DNA from: Cristatella mucedo
Lineage: Eukaryota > Bryozoa > Phylactolaemata > Cristatellidae
Assembly: GCA_009760855.2 (NCBI GenBank)
Contig: WPIO01000060.1
Location: 859,501 to 923,500, forward strand
Length of the DNA stretch: 64,000 nucleotides
Direction: 5' to 3'
Both the position numbers and the translations under genes were made by a program. Positions 41,995-53,439 of this stretch are shown here, piece after piece (within the stretch, counting starts at the first letter, position 1; each line of letters opens with the position of its first letter). The notes below the pieces were generated by a model, which saw only the letters and a list, made by a program, of their open reading frames with translations, did not search any database and was not told the DNA's origin.

Positions 41995-43519
41995 CGGATT
42001 TTGTTCAACGAAGATCTTGGGGCTTATATAAGTCCCAAAGGCCAGGCTCTCACACTCCAACTTAATCTCATTGACAACGCGCTTGAGCCAAGTTGTTCAG
42101 ATATCTCCTACCAGCTGTAAGCCGGTGGGAGATATCGCTACAATGATATCGCTGTGCTGCGCTGTATCGGAAAACGATCGGTGAGCTAACCCTTTGAAAG
42201 CCTGCGAGGCCCACTGGAACGGCTTCCGGTCGCTCTGCAGCTTTCAATTGTCGGTTTGCGTGCATCCGTGGCTAGGGGCCGTGCGGACATTTCGCAAACG
42301 GGGTCGTCCAAGACATTCATACGTCTTTCATTTGCATGGACATTCACAGCCGTTCACGAGGTCATCCGAGACGTTGTCTACTGACGCAGCTGACACTTAG
42401 CGTCGCTGCTGTGGCCTGTACGTGCGAAAATAGCTGTCTGCTCGCCAATGCCCGGTGAAGCGACGCCGAGCCAATTATCATCGAACGAACTGCTCGCTCG
42501 CCGGCGTAGCTTGATCTTGGACGATTCGATCGTTTCTCTATTTCTAGCACGGGCCTACGGGCGAGCTCCATATCCCGCCGCCTGCGTTGACCTCTGCCGC
42601 TGCGTGCCGGCGCTAATTGAGCACCGGCTTCCTGCCCGCCCGCCCGCCCGCCCGCCCGCCCGTCGGCTAACTGCTCCCATTAGTTCGCGCCCAGCCTTCC
42701 TTCCCCCTGGCTTGCTCAGCTCCTGGGCGAAACGGGCGCGACGGACGTCGGCCGGCACGACGCGGCAGGCTGCCGCGAGTGCCTCCGCCCGCGAGCCCAT
42801 ACGCATTCAGCTCGAGGTCGGGCAAAGGTCAGTTCGCGGATCTCGAGCGGCATCCATGCGATTAACTCGACTGCTGCTGCACGCAGCTTGACTCGCTGAT
42901 GCGCCACTGTCGCGCCACTGTCCGCCATGATAATGAATAGTAAAAAATGATATTAAAATAGAATAACTATAATGATAGCATCATAATAATATAATGTTAC
43001 TATGCACAGTAAAAACTAGCAATTATAAATAATAACATAATGCAGATTGCAATAATAAAAAATGATCACACTATAAATAAAAAGCGCCCTAGCTATGACG
43101 CAGCGAAATGACTCGAAATCCAAAATCCCTTAGCCGCCGCCGCCGCCGCCTGCGCCAGTGATGGCGGCAGTCTCTGCTCCGAGGATCCATGATGTCGCCA
43201 AAAAAGAATGAAGAAAGAAGTCTCCTCTCCTACGCGTCCGGCTCGCGTAGTGGCCAACGGACTGTTGAGTGGGCCGGAAGTAATGCTAGTAACTTTCAGT
43301 TTCCGCTGCAAGTCAACTCACAGGATTCTACAGAGTATTTGAATATTAAAAAAAGACTGAGATATTTATATTTGGCGTCGAGATCTGTATATCATTCTAG
43401 GCAATCAATTGCTGCCGGAAAGAAAGCAAGTGATAGCTGGCAAGTGGTAGCGTGGACAATAACCGCACGCATAAACGCAAAGAGGACAATTAACGCCGGC
43501 AATTCGAAAGCTTCCATAG
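41992..43519. other. unassigned sequence, GC-rich in the middle
   Basis: A CpG-rich zone at about 42,430-42,900 includes a (CCCG)n run of about seven units at 42,634-42,662. 42,930-43,080 is AT-rich. Frames up to 147 codons carry no recognised domain. A hairpin at 42,100-42,136 has its own entry. Confidence 0.4.
42100..42136. repeat. short hairpin, 13-bp stem
   Basis: GATATCTCCTACC (42,100-42,112) pairs with GGTGGGAGATATC (42,124-42,136) with one wobble, around an 11-base loop. TTGT/ACAA just outside may extend the stem. Confidence 0.75.
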
Positions 43520-43850
43520 ACAGGCGGATTTTTTAATGCCCCCGAGTCAATGGAAGTCGCCACGTCAGTCGGGATAAGTTAATTCAAGGCTTTGGGAGCA
43601 CGTGCACTGAAGCCGTGGTGGCCAAAGGATTCGGCATTCGCTGGAGGCGCGGCTAACTGACTCGAGCCCGACGAGTAGACTCCGCCACGGGAAGCCGGCA
43701 GTACGTTGCATGGGTCGGCCACCGGAGCTGCGGGCGGCAGATCGACGAGCAGAGAGTGGCAGTTTCGCGATTCGCTTAGTGTCGAGGCAGGAGCGACATT
43801 CGTGGCAGACGAGAGCTGCGCTCCCGATCCTTTTCTGCATCGATTGAAAG
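43520..43850 (-). mobile_element. LINE-alpha fragment, old
   Basis: The plus text has GTCAGTCGGGATAAGTTAAT..CAAGGCTTTGGGAGCACG, the 3' UTR/C-terminal junction. Further in, the minus frame (43840-43565) reads AALVCHECRSC, the counterpart of AARLVCRECRSC. The hairpin tail is absent and the sequence is diverged and shortened. Confidence 0.65.
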
Positions 43851-44687
43851 GCGTCTTATTTCGCAAGCAGGAAGACACGCGAGCGGTGATTTACGGGAGT
43901 CTAGTCGGTGGACGAGACGCGTGCGATGATTGCACGGACCAGCAGCCTGCGGTGCCATTAGCTAGCTATCTATGCAGGGCCGAATATTGGCGATGTTGCT
44001 TAGCTGCAGAGATTTTTTTTTTGTCAAACCTAGCTATAAACTTCTAACGAAAATAGAGTGCCAGCCGTGGCGAATCGGCACGCGCATTCCAGAAATCGAC
44101 ACCTCGACAGAGCTTCAACGTGAACTTCCGGCGAATGACAGGGTACCGCAAAATTCGTTGCGTACGCTCGCGTTGCCAGGGTGGTGAATGGTGCGGCCTA
44201 TCGGCGAAATTGGCGTATATGAAAAACGACACATTTTTTATCGTCCGTCGTTTGTGTGACAGGGAAGACCGTGAAGACTCGTTTCGGGGCTAATGGCTCT
44301 GGAGAGAGCGGGAAAGCGATCGTCCGATCGCCTCGATCTCCATTCACCGCAGCGTGGCGCAACGCGTGCGGCGGCGGCGGCAGCGGCGGCAGTGCAGGGT
44401 AGCGGAGCGCCACGGAGCGCGCCGAGCTCGGCAGTCGGGACTCAAGCGGCCGAGCGGCCTGCAGCGACCGCGACGCCGTCCGCCAAACTTCCTTCCCGGC
44501 TCTCGTCAGAGCGACGAAGCCGCGTAGCTGCAGGTCAGAGTTCAGACTTCGGGTGTGAGCGGCCTAACTGGTCGCGACTGCTCGACCACGAGACGCCAAG
44601 GTTCGCTAGCCTCAAGCCTTGCTGCATGCATTGACCGCATCCGCGCACGGTTGGCAGACACATTTTCTTTAATTACGTATTAAATTA
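43851..44687. other. unassigned sequence, partly GC-rich
   Basis: A CpG-rich patch at about 44,290-44,640 with GGC repeats (44,369-44,391). The 113-codon plus-strand frame there has no recognised domain. Confidence 0.4.
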
Positions 44688-45640
44688 CGGATCCTACCAA
44701 CTTACAAGTTATGGGCAAACAGAGTGCGATTCAGAAATTAGAAGATACAACGCTCAAAATCGGCACTGCCAGCATATCTCCCGTTGAATCTGCACGAAAT
44801 CTAGGTGTCATGTTTTTAAGTGACGTTTCATTAGACGACCATAGCAGTTTTACAGTCAAGTCTGCCTAATTTCAGCTATATAATGTTGCTAAAATACGGG
44901 CTTGTTTAGACAGGGATACCACATCGAAATTGGTCCACGCCTTTGTGACATATCGTCTTGACTTCAGTAACCCACTGCACGCTAGTCTACCGGCCGGCCT
45001 GTGAAATCAGGCGCTTACAGCTGGTGCAAAACTCTGCAGCTAGGCATGTCTGTCTTGAGCATCGCAGTTGCCACATTACACCACTTCTCGCCGACCTGCA
45101 CTGGCTCCCAGTAAAGCAACGCATCGACTTCAAGGTTTTGTCACTCACTTTAAGGTCTCTTCATTCTTTGGCTCCAGCCTACCTATTAGATCTACTCCCC
45201 CCACCTGGATAAGCAACGTGCCGCTCCCTTTTTCGGAATCCAACAGTTTACCACTACCGCGTACAAAACCTCAAAACCTTTGCAGACCGCGCCTTCAGTT
45301 TGTGTGCTCCAAAAGCCGGAAATCTCTCTCGACTTATGTCACGACGTCTCCTGACTAGACGTTTAAAAAGAAACTAAAAACGCACCTATTAATGACAGCA
45401 TTTAGTGGATCCCTGTGCTATTTTCTTTAGGTGGTTGTGCGTGCTGGCACTGTGCATGTTGCCACTACCCATATTTGCATGCTGACCCCGTGCACGTCAC
45501 CACAAACCATGTTATTCTTGTTGCTTATTGAGCATGCTACCACTAACCATTCGATCGTGCTTCCTTTGCAGAAATTTTAAAATGCCTAGAAAGACATCGA
45601 GTTCTCTGAGGGCGCTTTCTCAAGTGTACTGCTGTAATTA
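44688..45640 (+). mobile_element. LINE-alpha copy, 5'-truncated, 3' end present
   Basis: Begins within RT after the catalytic box (matching the ATGGGCAAA..GTGATTCAGAAATT segment of 4,923). It then covers the C-terminal RT with LVQNSAARHVC and LHWLPVKQ (frame 44958-45212). The 3' UTR and a mutated hairpin follow (AATGCCTAGAAAGACATCGA..GGGCGCTTTCTCAAGTG). It is inactive. Confidence 0.88.
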
Positions 45641-46204
45641 CTAAAAGCCACGCCACTCTCAGGGTGAGGAGACGTTGACTCGCGGCAGCTTCCGGCACTG
45701 AACCCTACGAGTTCAGCGCCGGAAGCTCGAGCGCTCGAGCGCTCTCTCTCCCTCCTCCTCTCTTTTCCCTTCTTCTCTCTTTTTTTTTCCTTCTTCGCTC
45801 TTTTTCCTTCTTCGCTCTTTTTTCTTCTTCTCCTTCTTCGCTCTCGCTCGCTCTGCTTTGGCACGAAAGCTTGGCGCCGCCGGAAGCTCTCGGAAGCCGG
45901 CTCTGCGACGCGAGTCGCGAGACCGCATGGCGCCATGCGAGGAATTCACCGTCCGCGCTGCTATGGTGTCTACCAATTGTCGAAGGCACGTCCAAATAAT
46001 TGGCCGTCAGGCGGCGTAAGCGGATCGTTCAGACGTGGGCGTGACTCTTGAAATGCCTGAGTCGGTGTGACTCGACGCCCCGGGTTCGTCTCGCCAGTTG
46101 CGTAATTAAATCCTCAATCCGTAAATAGTGAGCACGAGGTTCATTCTTTTCACATGCATAAATTCTTGCATTCATGTACCTCCGAGTGCAACTCGACAAC
46201 GCCG
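45641..46204. other. unassigned sequence with hairpin and CTT-rich tract
   Basis: A pyrimidine tract of TTCTTC/CTCTTT units spans about 45,744-45,850. Minus-strand frames read Lys/Glu/Arg-rich low complexity from it. Confidence 0.5.
45687..45727. repeat. hairpin with 17-bp stem, 7-base loop
   Basis: AGCTTCCGGCACTGAAC (45,687-45,703) pairs with GTTCAGCGCCGGAAGCT (45,711-45,727) with one A/C mismatch. The flanks do not look like a known transposon end. Confidence 0.85.
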
Positions 46205-46893
46205 CGAGGTCTAAGCGGTCGTTTCGCTTGAGAGTTGTCAATAGCGCTCAAAGCCTCGGGGCGATTTTCGGTTCGCACGCGGTTGCCAACAGATTCCGTC
46301 TCACTCAAAAAAGAGAAAGCGAGAAGCATACATAGCCGAATACGGACGTCAGTCGTTGATGCACGTAGGATTAGAGTCACAGCGAAAGAGTTCTCAAACA
46401 GATGTGCCACGATACGCAGCAAGGAAGATGGTGCCAGTGGAGATAATTTGCGGAAATGATGATCGCAGTCTAGGAAGTGAAGCGAAAAATCTTCTGTCGT
46501 AAACAGTCTTTAGGAGAAAAAATTCAACAGGTAATTTATTATATAAAAGGGCCTAGCAGCACGAGCAGGCTAAACTGATGAAGACGATCACCTAGGTATG
46601 AATGAGTCAAGTTAAGTTAAGGTATGCCTTATTATTCAAAGCAAAATACTTTCCCTCTGTAAGTTGATCAACCTGAAGTCGTTCCAGCTCCTTCAGCAAA
46701 GGAGATGCATCCTCTTCAGCAAAGGAGATACAAAGGAGATACATCCTCATCCAGCAAAGGAGATACAACTTCTCGAACTTATTGAACAACTTTGCAGAAG
46801 TTTTCAGGACTAGCGGCAGAGGCTAAATGACTTTGCTAGGCTTGCCAGCCGAAACTGGTTTGCAGTCAAGCCTATGTAGAAACGAGGACCTAG
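46205..46893 (-). mobile_element. LINE-beta fragment, old (3' part)
   Basis: The plus text aligns with 23,080-23,680, for example GGTTGCCAACAGATTCCGTC, AAAGAGAAAGCGAGAAGCAT and GCTAAACTGATGAAGACGAT. A local triplication of AGCAAAGGAGATA(C) occurs at about 46,695-46,765. It is interrupted on the right by LINE-alpha at about 46,897. Confidence 0.75.
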
Positions 46894-46896
46894 TAA

Positions 46897-47437
46897 TGAT
46901 AATAATGAGAAAATATTTGTAAGGTGTCTTAAAAAACTAAATTGCTATATAAGTATTCTAAAAGTTTTTCTTAAAGAATGTGTGTCAATCTGTTAATAAT
47001 AAAACGCACAGTGTCAGCTCGAAGAAGCATTAAATTCACAAGATCTGAGCAAAAAATGCTGTGAAAAGTACATGCATTTTTAGCATTCCTTTACGCTGTC
47101 TTTTAAGCCGCTTTTTAGCTGTCAGCTCAGGGAACAGAGAGAAATCAGTCGGTGCCAAGCTTATGTACCATATAAACTAATCAGATGGTGTACAACGGGT
47201 TTCAGGCTGGTTCGAGACGCACCTAAGTGTCTAGAATCAGACATGTCGGCGATACTATGCTTAGTCCAATTTGGGAAGTAGTTCTAAAATAGGTAAGCTA
47301 GAGCAAGAGAATGGCGGGACATAAAAGCGAGCCACGCAGCTTAAAAGTATATAGCCTGTTTCTGGGAAACCCGAAGCAGGTCAATGAGGAGTGATGCAAC
47401 GATGCAATTGCGATGTTCCATATATCCTTAACCGGCA
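46897..47437 (-). mobile_element. LINE-alpha 3' copy nested in LINE-beta, old
   Basis: Starts with a ruined tail (AATGATAATAATGAGAAAAT..AACTAAATTGCTA). The family 3' UTR and C-terminal RT text follow (CAGGCTGGTTCGAGACGCAC, AAAAGCGAGCCACGCAGC, GAGGAGTGATGCAACGATGC). LINE-beta sequence continues on both sides. Confidence 0.65.
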
Positions 47438-47704
47438 ACCGTGATAGGTAGTGCTAAATTTTGGAATGGGATCAAGCGTGATGAATAACTGTGGGAGTAG
47501 CCTTTTGTAACAAGCTGTGATTAAAGGAGGTAATGAAATTTCAAGCACACTGTGGTGGTCGCTCATCAGTAGCACCGATTAGGAAGGCCCGTTCACTTAT
47601 ATCGCAGTCGTAAGTTTAAGGTGTCCGATAATTTGGAGTTGAGTCCTATTATAGTTCAGGTTGACAAAATTGGGAGCCCAAAATCGAATGTCTTCACACT
47701 GACA
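47438..47704 (-). mobile_element. LINE-beta fragment, continuation
   Basis: AACTGTGGGAGTAGCCTTTT, TGAAATTTCAAGCACACTGT and ATCAGTAGCACCGATTAGGA correspond in order to LINE-beta at about 23,740-23,880. The last 80-90 bp (GTGTCCGATAATTTGGAGTT..) recur at 48,441. Confidence 0.65.
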
Positions 47705-48428
47705 AATGACATGCTAGTTGCTCGCGCTACCGGCGGCTGACCGGGCAAAACTGCCTCGTGGCTTTCCCGACGATACAATTGCCGTTACAGCAAGCGTATC
47801 AGATGTACCGGAATTCGATAGACGCGATGATAATGAACTCATTAGTTGCCACGGCCCCGGAGCAGTACATTTAATTTTCCCTGAGGATAGCCTAGATGCC
47901 AAACGATAGTCACGTCCGGTCGGTGGGCCAATGCAAACACACTTATGTAAACACGTGTATGGCAAGTAAATAAGGAGTTATAGTCTCTTGTAACTGTTTG
48001 CCGAATGCAGGCTGCTCCTCGTGGGCGCGGGGCGCTATTTTGCGAGTTTGGGTTTGCTCTTTTTGATTGCTCTTACTACCAGTTTGAGAGTTGATCTCGA
48101 GGGGTGCGTCATTATCTCGAAATTTATGCGTTTGTTGTATAGTTTCACGCGGTGATCTAGCGTCCGTATAGAACTGAGAAGCTTTATCTTCGAAGTTCAC
48201 CGATAAAAACGCCACGCCGTTAATAGTATTTTCCCAAAGACTCATACTATCGATCTCGATGAAGTGTTCCCGGTGTACACATGTCTTACAATATATTTTT
48301 ACCGTGTTTCAGCCGTATGTCAATCACCAAAACGTAGGATTGTATTTATAACTTGTTTTCATTTTAACAGGCAAACTTAAAAACTTGAAAATGTTGCCCC
48401 ATTTTTTGGCTGTGACCAGCAATTCCCC
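47705..48428. other. unidentified insert within LINE-beta
   Basis: About 720 bp with no similarity to the other families here. It lies between two stretches covering the same LINE-beta segment. Two open frames are notable: 100 codons on minus (48245-47943; starts MSLWENTING, polar, ends HVFT) and 63 codons on plus (47718-47909). I recognise neither. The insert could be an unknown transposon or a captured host fragment. Confidence 0.5.
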
Positions 48429-48620
48429 TTATTGCAGTTTAGGATGTCCGATAGTTTGGAGTTCGGTCTTATTATTGATTAGCTGGAAAAAACTTGCCAC
48501 TCAAATTCAAATGTCTGCAAGGCAGGCTTTCAGATTAATCATTCATTTCAGCTAATTATGTTGCTTTAAATGACAGCTGGGTACTGTCAGCGTGCACAGT
48601 TGAGCCAAAAGAAATGTGCC
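48429..48620 (-). mobile_element. LINE-beta fragment beyond the insert
   Basis: GATGTCCGATAGTTTGGAGT and TCTGCAAGGCAGGCTTTCAG repeat the segment at 47,623-47,700. It then continues to GGGTACTGTCAGCGTGCACA, the counterpart of the YADD region (TATCGTCAGCATAGAAG) at 24,050. Confidence 0.6.
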
Positions 48621-48819
48621 GGCGACTCGTCAGTTCCGGCGTCCTTGAACTAGCCGAACAGGTTAAGTACGAGGGAGCAGAAGCTGGTCATCTTGGGCCG
48701 GTCTGGTCAGGTGAATTTAGCTGAGCTGGTCATCCGTCATCAATCTTGACCAGTTTCGAGAACTAAGGACTACTTAGAGGCGGTGGGCTACAGATCTTAC
48801 ATGCTCTTAATGCTCCTCG

Positions 48820-49430
48820 GTTCTGTTTAGACTGGACTAAGATCCTTCATTCATTCGTCATTGCTAACAACCAAATTAAACCATAGGGCTTCGAAAATTT
48901 AGGCATACATGGATTTTGAGTTTGGCTAATAAACTCAAGAAATTCAGTCATATGTCTCCTTTGCTAAGAGTTGCGATGGCTCCTGGTTGATCAATAGATA
49001 CGGAGCCTAGTTCTAACTGTGATCCGGAAGCCCCGCCATGGCTTGGCTACATATTACCAAAGTGAGCTGCTGCACCATTTTCAGCCCCCTAACTCCAGCA
49101 GTTTCTTTCTGGAAATCTATCACCGGTTTCATTCTTTCACTTAAAGATAGTTGGCGGCAGAAGCATTTGGTCTGTGGATCATATATTTCGGAACTCACAT
49201 CCACAATTCTTACGCAGTGACATCACTACTGCTGCTGACTCTGGCAATACTTTTCAGCATTCTTGCGTGCTGTTACTTTCGTGCTACCCTCTTTTTTGAG
49301 TGTCCTCGGACAGACTCAGCTATGCCTATCGATTTCTATTTTCTTCGCGAGATGTAGTCTGCTTGCTACCGTGTTCTGACCGAACGTCGCCTGTACTTTG
49401 TGTGAGCCATGGCAAACTCTCAAGCAAAGC
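48820..49430 (+). mobile_element. LINE-beta RT C-terminus and 3' UTR, old
   Basis: In sense orientation: CATATGTCTCCTTTGCTAAG, CCGCCATGGCTTGGCTACAT, GTGAGCTGCTGCACCATTTT, TTAAAGATAGTTGGCGGCAG and CATCCACAATTCTTACGCAG. These match, in order, the reverse complement of 23,550-23,130. The orientation is opposite to the fragment ending at 48,620. No intact frame remains. Confidence 0.75.
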
Positions 49431-50960
49431 ACACAGTCTTCTCAGCTTTGCAGGGTTGCAGACCAGTCTGAAACCTCGTGTATGAAACCTTACGATGAAT
49501 TTAGGATCCGCTTTCGCCTGCCAGATTTACAGATGAGTTTAGCAACTGGCCCTGTAGGGGGAGATAAATCGTCAGTAGCCACGCGCCGAGTTCAAACTCC
49601 GGCTCGTTTGCAATGGTCGACCAGGCCCGCTCAGAGACAATCGACCCTGGCCGCAAATTTTTCACGCGCTTCGAGGTGGCGATGTCAGCGAATCGGCGTC
49701 GCATCCATCGGCTGCGCGCCATTGCGCCATTGCTTCTCTTTCGTGCTCTTCCACGTTCGCCTCGTGGCTCCGCGTCTGTCCGCGTCCACAGTCGACGACC
49801 CCCACCCGCCCCTCGCCAGCGCCGGCGTTTTCGTAGAAAGGTGCGAACTTTGCCATCTCATCGTCCTGCCGCCGCCTGCATCGAGAGCGAAGGTCGAGGT
49901 GAAGGACGGAGCTCGCTCTCGAGCTCCGTCCGACGGTCAGCGAATGATCGACGCAGTGAATGTCACAGCGAGCTGAATCCAGGAGGAGGAGGAGGAGGCC
50001 AAGGGCTCTCTCCAAGGTTGAAAGGCGAAGAACGAAGTGCAATCGCATCGCGACCAAACGCGGCGGTCGGGCCCTGAGCGCGCCCTCCCCTCCTCGCCCC
50101 GAGCTCGGCCGCTTGCTCGGCGTGAGTCATCGTATGGGTAGCGGAGGCGGCGGCGGCGGCAGTTTGATCCGGGAGGGAGCTGTCAGCGGTCCGTCGGCGG
50201 CCCATGAGGTTTGCGGCCTGCCGGTCGCCGAGCCGCGCGCTTACGTCCGCTATGCGCGGGCACTAGAATAGCGATCGCTCGCCCGCCGAGAGTGGCTAGC
50301 GGTCGACGACTCGCCGCCGCAGCCGCCGCGTCAACCGCCGTCACACCTCAAGTCTCGGCGTCGCTGCCGGCGCCAATACGGCGGACAAGCCGACGATTTC
50401 GCGGGCCGTGAGCTTCGATGGCGGCCGGCCGCTCCGACGCCGCCGCAGACGCTGCGAGGATCGCCCCGCCGGCTGGTCGGCTGCGAAGCCTTCGCTCGCC
50501 GCCACCTAACAGAGCTCGCCCAGTTTGTCTGCGTCTCGTTTGGATCCTAGGCGTGCGTGCGTGCGGGCCGTCTTCATTTAGTTGTGGCATTCGTGCTGCC
50601 GGTGCAGCAAACGCCTGTTGAAAGAGCCGCCATTAAAAGCTCGTCGATCTCGGCGCGAGATGCGGCGGCGAGAGCGAGTGCGGCCGACCGTGCGCTGGCG
50701 GCTTTCGATGAGTGAGCGGCGATGCGCCTCGTGCAGCTGCTCATCGTGCGACCCGGCCGCCGTCGCTCGACCGCAGCCTCCACCAGGACCTTGAGTCTCT
50801 TCAGATTCAGACCCCCAACCCACTGCAGCTGCTCAAAGCTTTGAGCAGCTCTCAAAGCTTTGAGCAGCTCGAGCGCCGCTCACTCGCGCGCGCTCTAGAT
50901 GGCCAAATGCTACAGTAGGAATGCTCACGATACGACTCGTCTTGGCTAATTGCCGAGCTT
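49431..50960. other. GC-rich, CpG-dense island
   Basis: CpG-rich from about 49,600 to 50,930, with many overlapping frames (up to 154 codons) on both strands and no recognised domain. It contains GGA/GGC runs (49,981-49,999; 50,140-50,160), a hairpin at 49,904-49,931 and a tandem palindrome at about 50,830-50,870 (CTCAAAGCTTTGAGCAGCT twice). Confidence 0.45.
49904..49931. repeat. 12-bp perfect hairpin, 4-base loop
   Basis: GGACGGAGCTCG and CGAGCTCCGTCC are exact reverse complements separated by CTCT. Confidence 0.9.
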
Positions 50961-51092
50961 GTTTGGTCCAGCGGTTATGGTGCTCGCACCGACCAAGGTC
51001 TGACTGAGGTCGTGGGCTCGAGCCCCGAGGCATATGTGAAGCGCCTGAATAGAGATTAAGTTTTCTCGGGGCGCTATATACAAGATATATAT
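50961..51092 (+). mobile_element. SINE-alpha copy
   Basis: The A-box region is TTTGGTCCAGCGGTTATGG and the B-box region is GTGGGCTCGAGCCCCGAGG. The tail is GAAGCGCCTGAATAGAGATT, AAGTTTTCTCGGGGCGCTAT. It is separated from the next SINE-alpha by a CT microsatellite. Confidence 0.93.
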
Positions 51093-51095
51093 TTT

Positions 51096-51135
<40 letters not shown>

Positions 51136-51224
51136 TCTCTCTCCCTGCCTCCTCTCTCTCTCTCCCTGCCTCCTCTCTCTCCCTCCCTTTCACTCTCTCG
51201 CTCCGTCTCCATCTCTCTCTCTCT
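51096..51224. repeat. (CT)n-rich microsatellite
   Basis: CT runs with CCCTGCCTC interruptions between two SINE-alpha copies. Confidence 0.93.
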
Positions 51225-51371
51225 GGTTTGGTCTAGCGGTTAAGGTGCTCGCCCCGACCGAGGTCTGACTGAGGTCATGGGCTCGAGCCCCGAGGCATAT
51301 GTGAAGCGCCTGAATAGAGATTAAGTTCTCTTGGGGCGCTATATAAAGGAATTATATTAAATTAAATTAAT
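51225..51371 (+). mobile_element. SINE-alpha copy, best preserved
   Basis: GGTTTGGTCTAGCGGTTAAG holds the A box and GGGCTCGAGCCCCGAGGC the B-box region. The tail is GAAGCGCCTGAATAGAGATT, AAGTTCTCTTGGGGCGCTAT and ATAAAGGAATTATATT(AAATT)n. Both hairpin stems are perfect. It begins directly after CTCTCTCT, so it inserted in the CT tract. Confidence 0.96.
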
Positions 51372-51770
51372 TCGCATCCAAAGGCATTTCGATGGCCAAG
51401 CAAGCGCAGTCGATGCGGCAGCACCGGTCACCGGAGGTGGATGACTGAAGTAATAGCAATATCAATAGTATTAATAATGACAAATTTAATAAAACTGTCA
51501 AGCAATACTGTCCTTTAACTCCATGAGATGCATTCTATGCTCGGTAGTTATAGACTGAGGTAGCCAAGAAGGCTGACGTTTTTACCCAGCGTAGGCTAAC
51601 GCTAAGCCACTGACGTAGGAAGGAGGTAGGTAAATGGTTCGGCTCTGATAATAATTTTAAGAATTTTTATTATTAAAAGGCACCCGTACAGAACCCTAGG
51701 AGAACTAAGTTTCTTTGTAGACATTGCGGCGGCGTCCGTGAACCCCGAATGCCGATGACTGAAATGCTAA
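51372..51770. other. unassigned, with a possible LINE-alpha tail
   Basis: Near 51,665-51,730 the plus text (ATTATTAAAAGGCACCCGTA, CTAGGAGAACTAAGTTTCTT) looks like an old minus-strand LINE-alpha tail. This is not certain. Confidence 0.4.
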
Positions 51771-52450
51771 TACAATTTGATTTATTTAGCACCATCAGAG
51801 AATTTAATCTCTAAAGGCACTTTATGGAAGCTGTGAAGGATGCATCACCATTATGGTTAGTGGTAACATGTTCAGCGTCAGCATGCGCATGCACCAAAGA
51901 GGAAAAGTTGCAAGGACCAACCAAATTCTGTGAGAAATACGTGCGTTTTTAGCTTCTTTTTTAAAAGTCTTTAAGTCAGGGGATGTCATGACGTCAGTCG
52001 AGAGTTAGTTCCAGGGTTTGGGAGCTTGCGAGCTAAGGATATGGTGTCCAAAAGATTTTATGCTGGTTCGAGGTACAGCTAAATGACTAGTGTCAGAAGA
52101 GCGGGTGGTACGATGCCCAGTCGGATTGCGGAGTAGCGCTGATACGTAGGCAGGAGCCAGACAAATGAAAGGATCTAAAAATGAGTGACAAAACTTTGAA
52201 GTCAGTACCGTGCTTGATTGGGAGCCAGTGCTGGTCGGCAAGAAGTTGTGCAACTTGGCAATTTCGAAGCTTGCGGCAGACAGAAAAGCCTACCTGCTGA
52301 TTTTGGCAACAGCCGTAAGCGCCCTATTCAACAGGCCGGAAAACGTGCAAACAGAGAGTTACAGTAGCAGAGACAGGATGTAACAAAAGCATGGACCAAC
52401 ATGGATGTGTGATCCCCGACTTAAGCAGGCCCAAATTTATTTTTGACATG
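51771..52450 (-). mobile_element. LINE-alpha 3' copy, old
   Basis: A decayed tail (CACCATCAGAGAATTTAATC..AAAGGCACTTTATGG) is followed by the 3' UTR (TTATGGTTAGTGGTAACATG; GGGATGTCATGACGTCAGTC). The C-terminal RT (minus frame 52253-52005, 82 codons) shows only degraded motifs. Further RT text extends to about 52,440. Confidence 0.82.
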
Positions 52451-52860
52451 TTACGAAGCAGAACGTCGAGAAAAACTTTACTGTGGATCTGATTCTATCG
52501 CCCGTCTGTGGGGAACTGTTTCGGTAACCCGTAACCCAAAGGTGACGGGATCGGCCTCGGCCTGGAGCGGCAACATTTTCCGCCTCTCCATCCCATGGCC
52601 ACAGTTTTTGCTTTTCCTCTATTTTGAAATTCAATCAGCTTAGTGGCTGGAACCGATGCTTCAGATAAATTTAACAAAGAGTTCACAGATTTTGCTCCTT
52701 TGAGCTCGTATGAAACCTTGATTCAATGAAAGTAATCTTAAAAATAAACGAACTGGGCGAATTAAGAAATCTATTTGCCAATTCACAAATTGAGAGGAGG
52801 ACAGTCTTTTAGTGCACAGCTAAACGACATATCTAAGATGACTACAAGGCGTTCTGTTTC
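52451..52860. other. unassigned sequence
   Basis: No gene or repeat family recognised. A 66-codon plus-strand frame has no known domain. Confidence 0.4.
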
Positions 52861-53050
52861 AAAGTAAAAAAAGAAGCTAAAAACGCACCTTATTCTCACA
52901 GAATTTGCTGGGTCCTTGTGATATGTTCTTTACATTCTTGTGCGCGTTGACACTGTGTGTTACCAATAACCATATGGCGACGTTACCTTTACAGCTTTGT
53001 AAAGTGCCTAAAAAGACCTAGTTTCTCTGATGTTGCCATACAAATTATTT
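52861..53050 (+). mobile_element. LINE-alpha 3' UTR fragment
   Basis: AAGAAGCTAAAAACGCACCT, TGCTGGGTCCTTGTGATATG and TTGTAAAGTGCCTAAAAAGA follow the order of the LINE-alpha 3' UTR and tail. The hairpin is mutated. Confidence 0.72.
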
Positions 53051-53192
53051 ATTATTTTTAATATTATATATTTGTTGACATTTACACCCGTACTTGCATG
53101 CTGTGTATGCATATAAACAACTCTTTTCTCCTGCTTCTATATTTGTCGGTAACTTATCTGCGCCTTTATCAGCTCTCTCTTTTTTACCCTCT

Positions 53193-53348
<156 letters not shown>

Positions 53349-53439
53349 CACACGCATTTCCTCTCTTGCTACCGTTGCCTCTCAAGCTTGTAAAGGTTGC
53401 GTCAGTTGCAGTCGAGGCCGGTAGTGGATTTTACCCAGG

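Noticed and set aside
49013-49204. Kelch-like 63-codon frame (EIYDPQTKCF)
   Set aside because: The DNA aligns, on the other strand, with the LINE-beta C-terminus and 3' UTR, so the frame is incidental.
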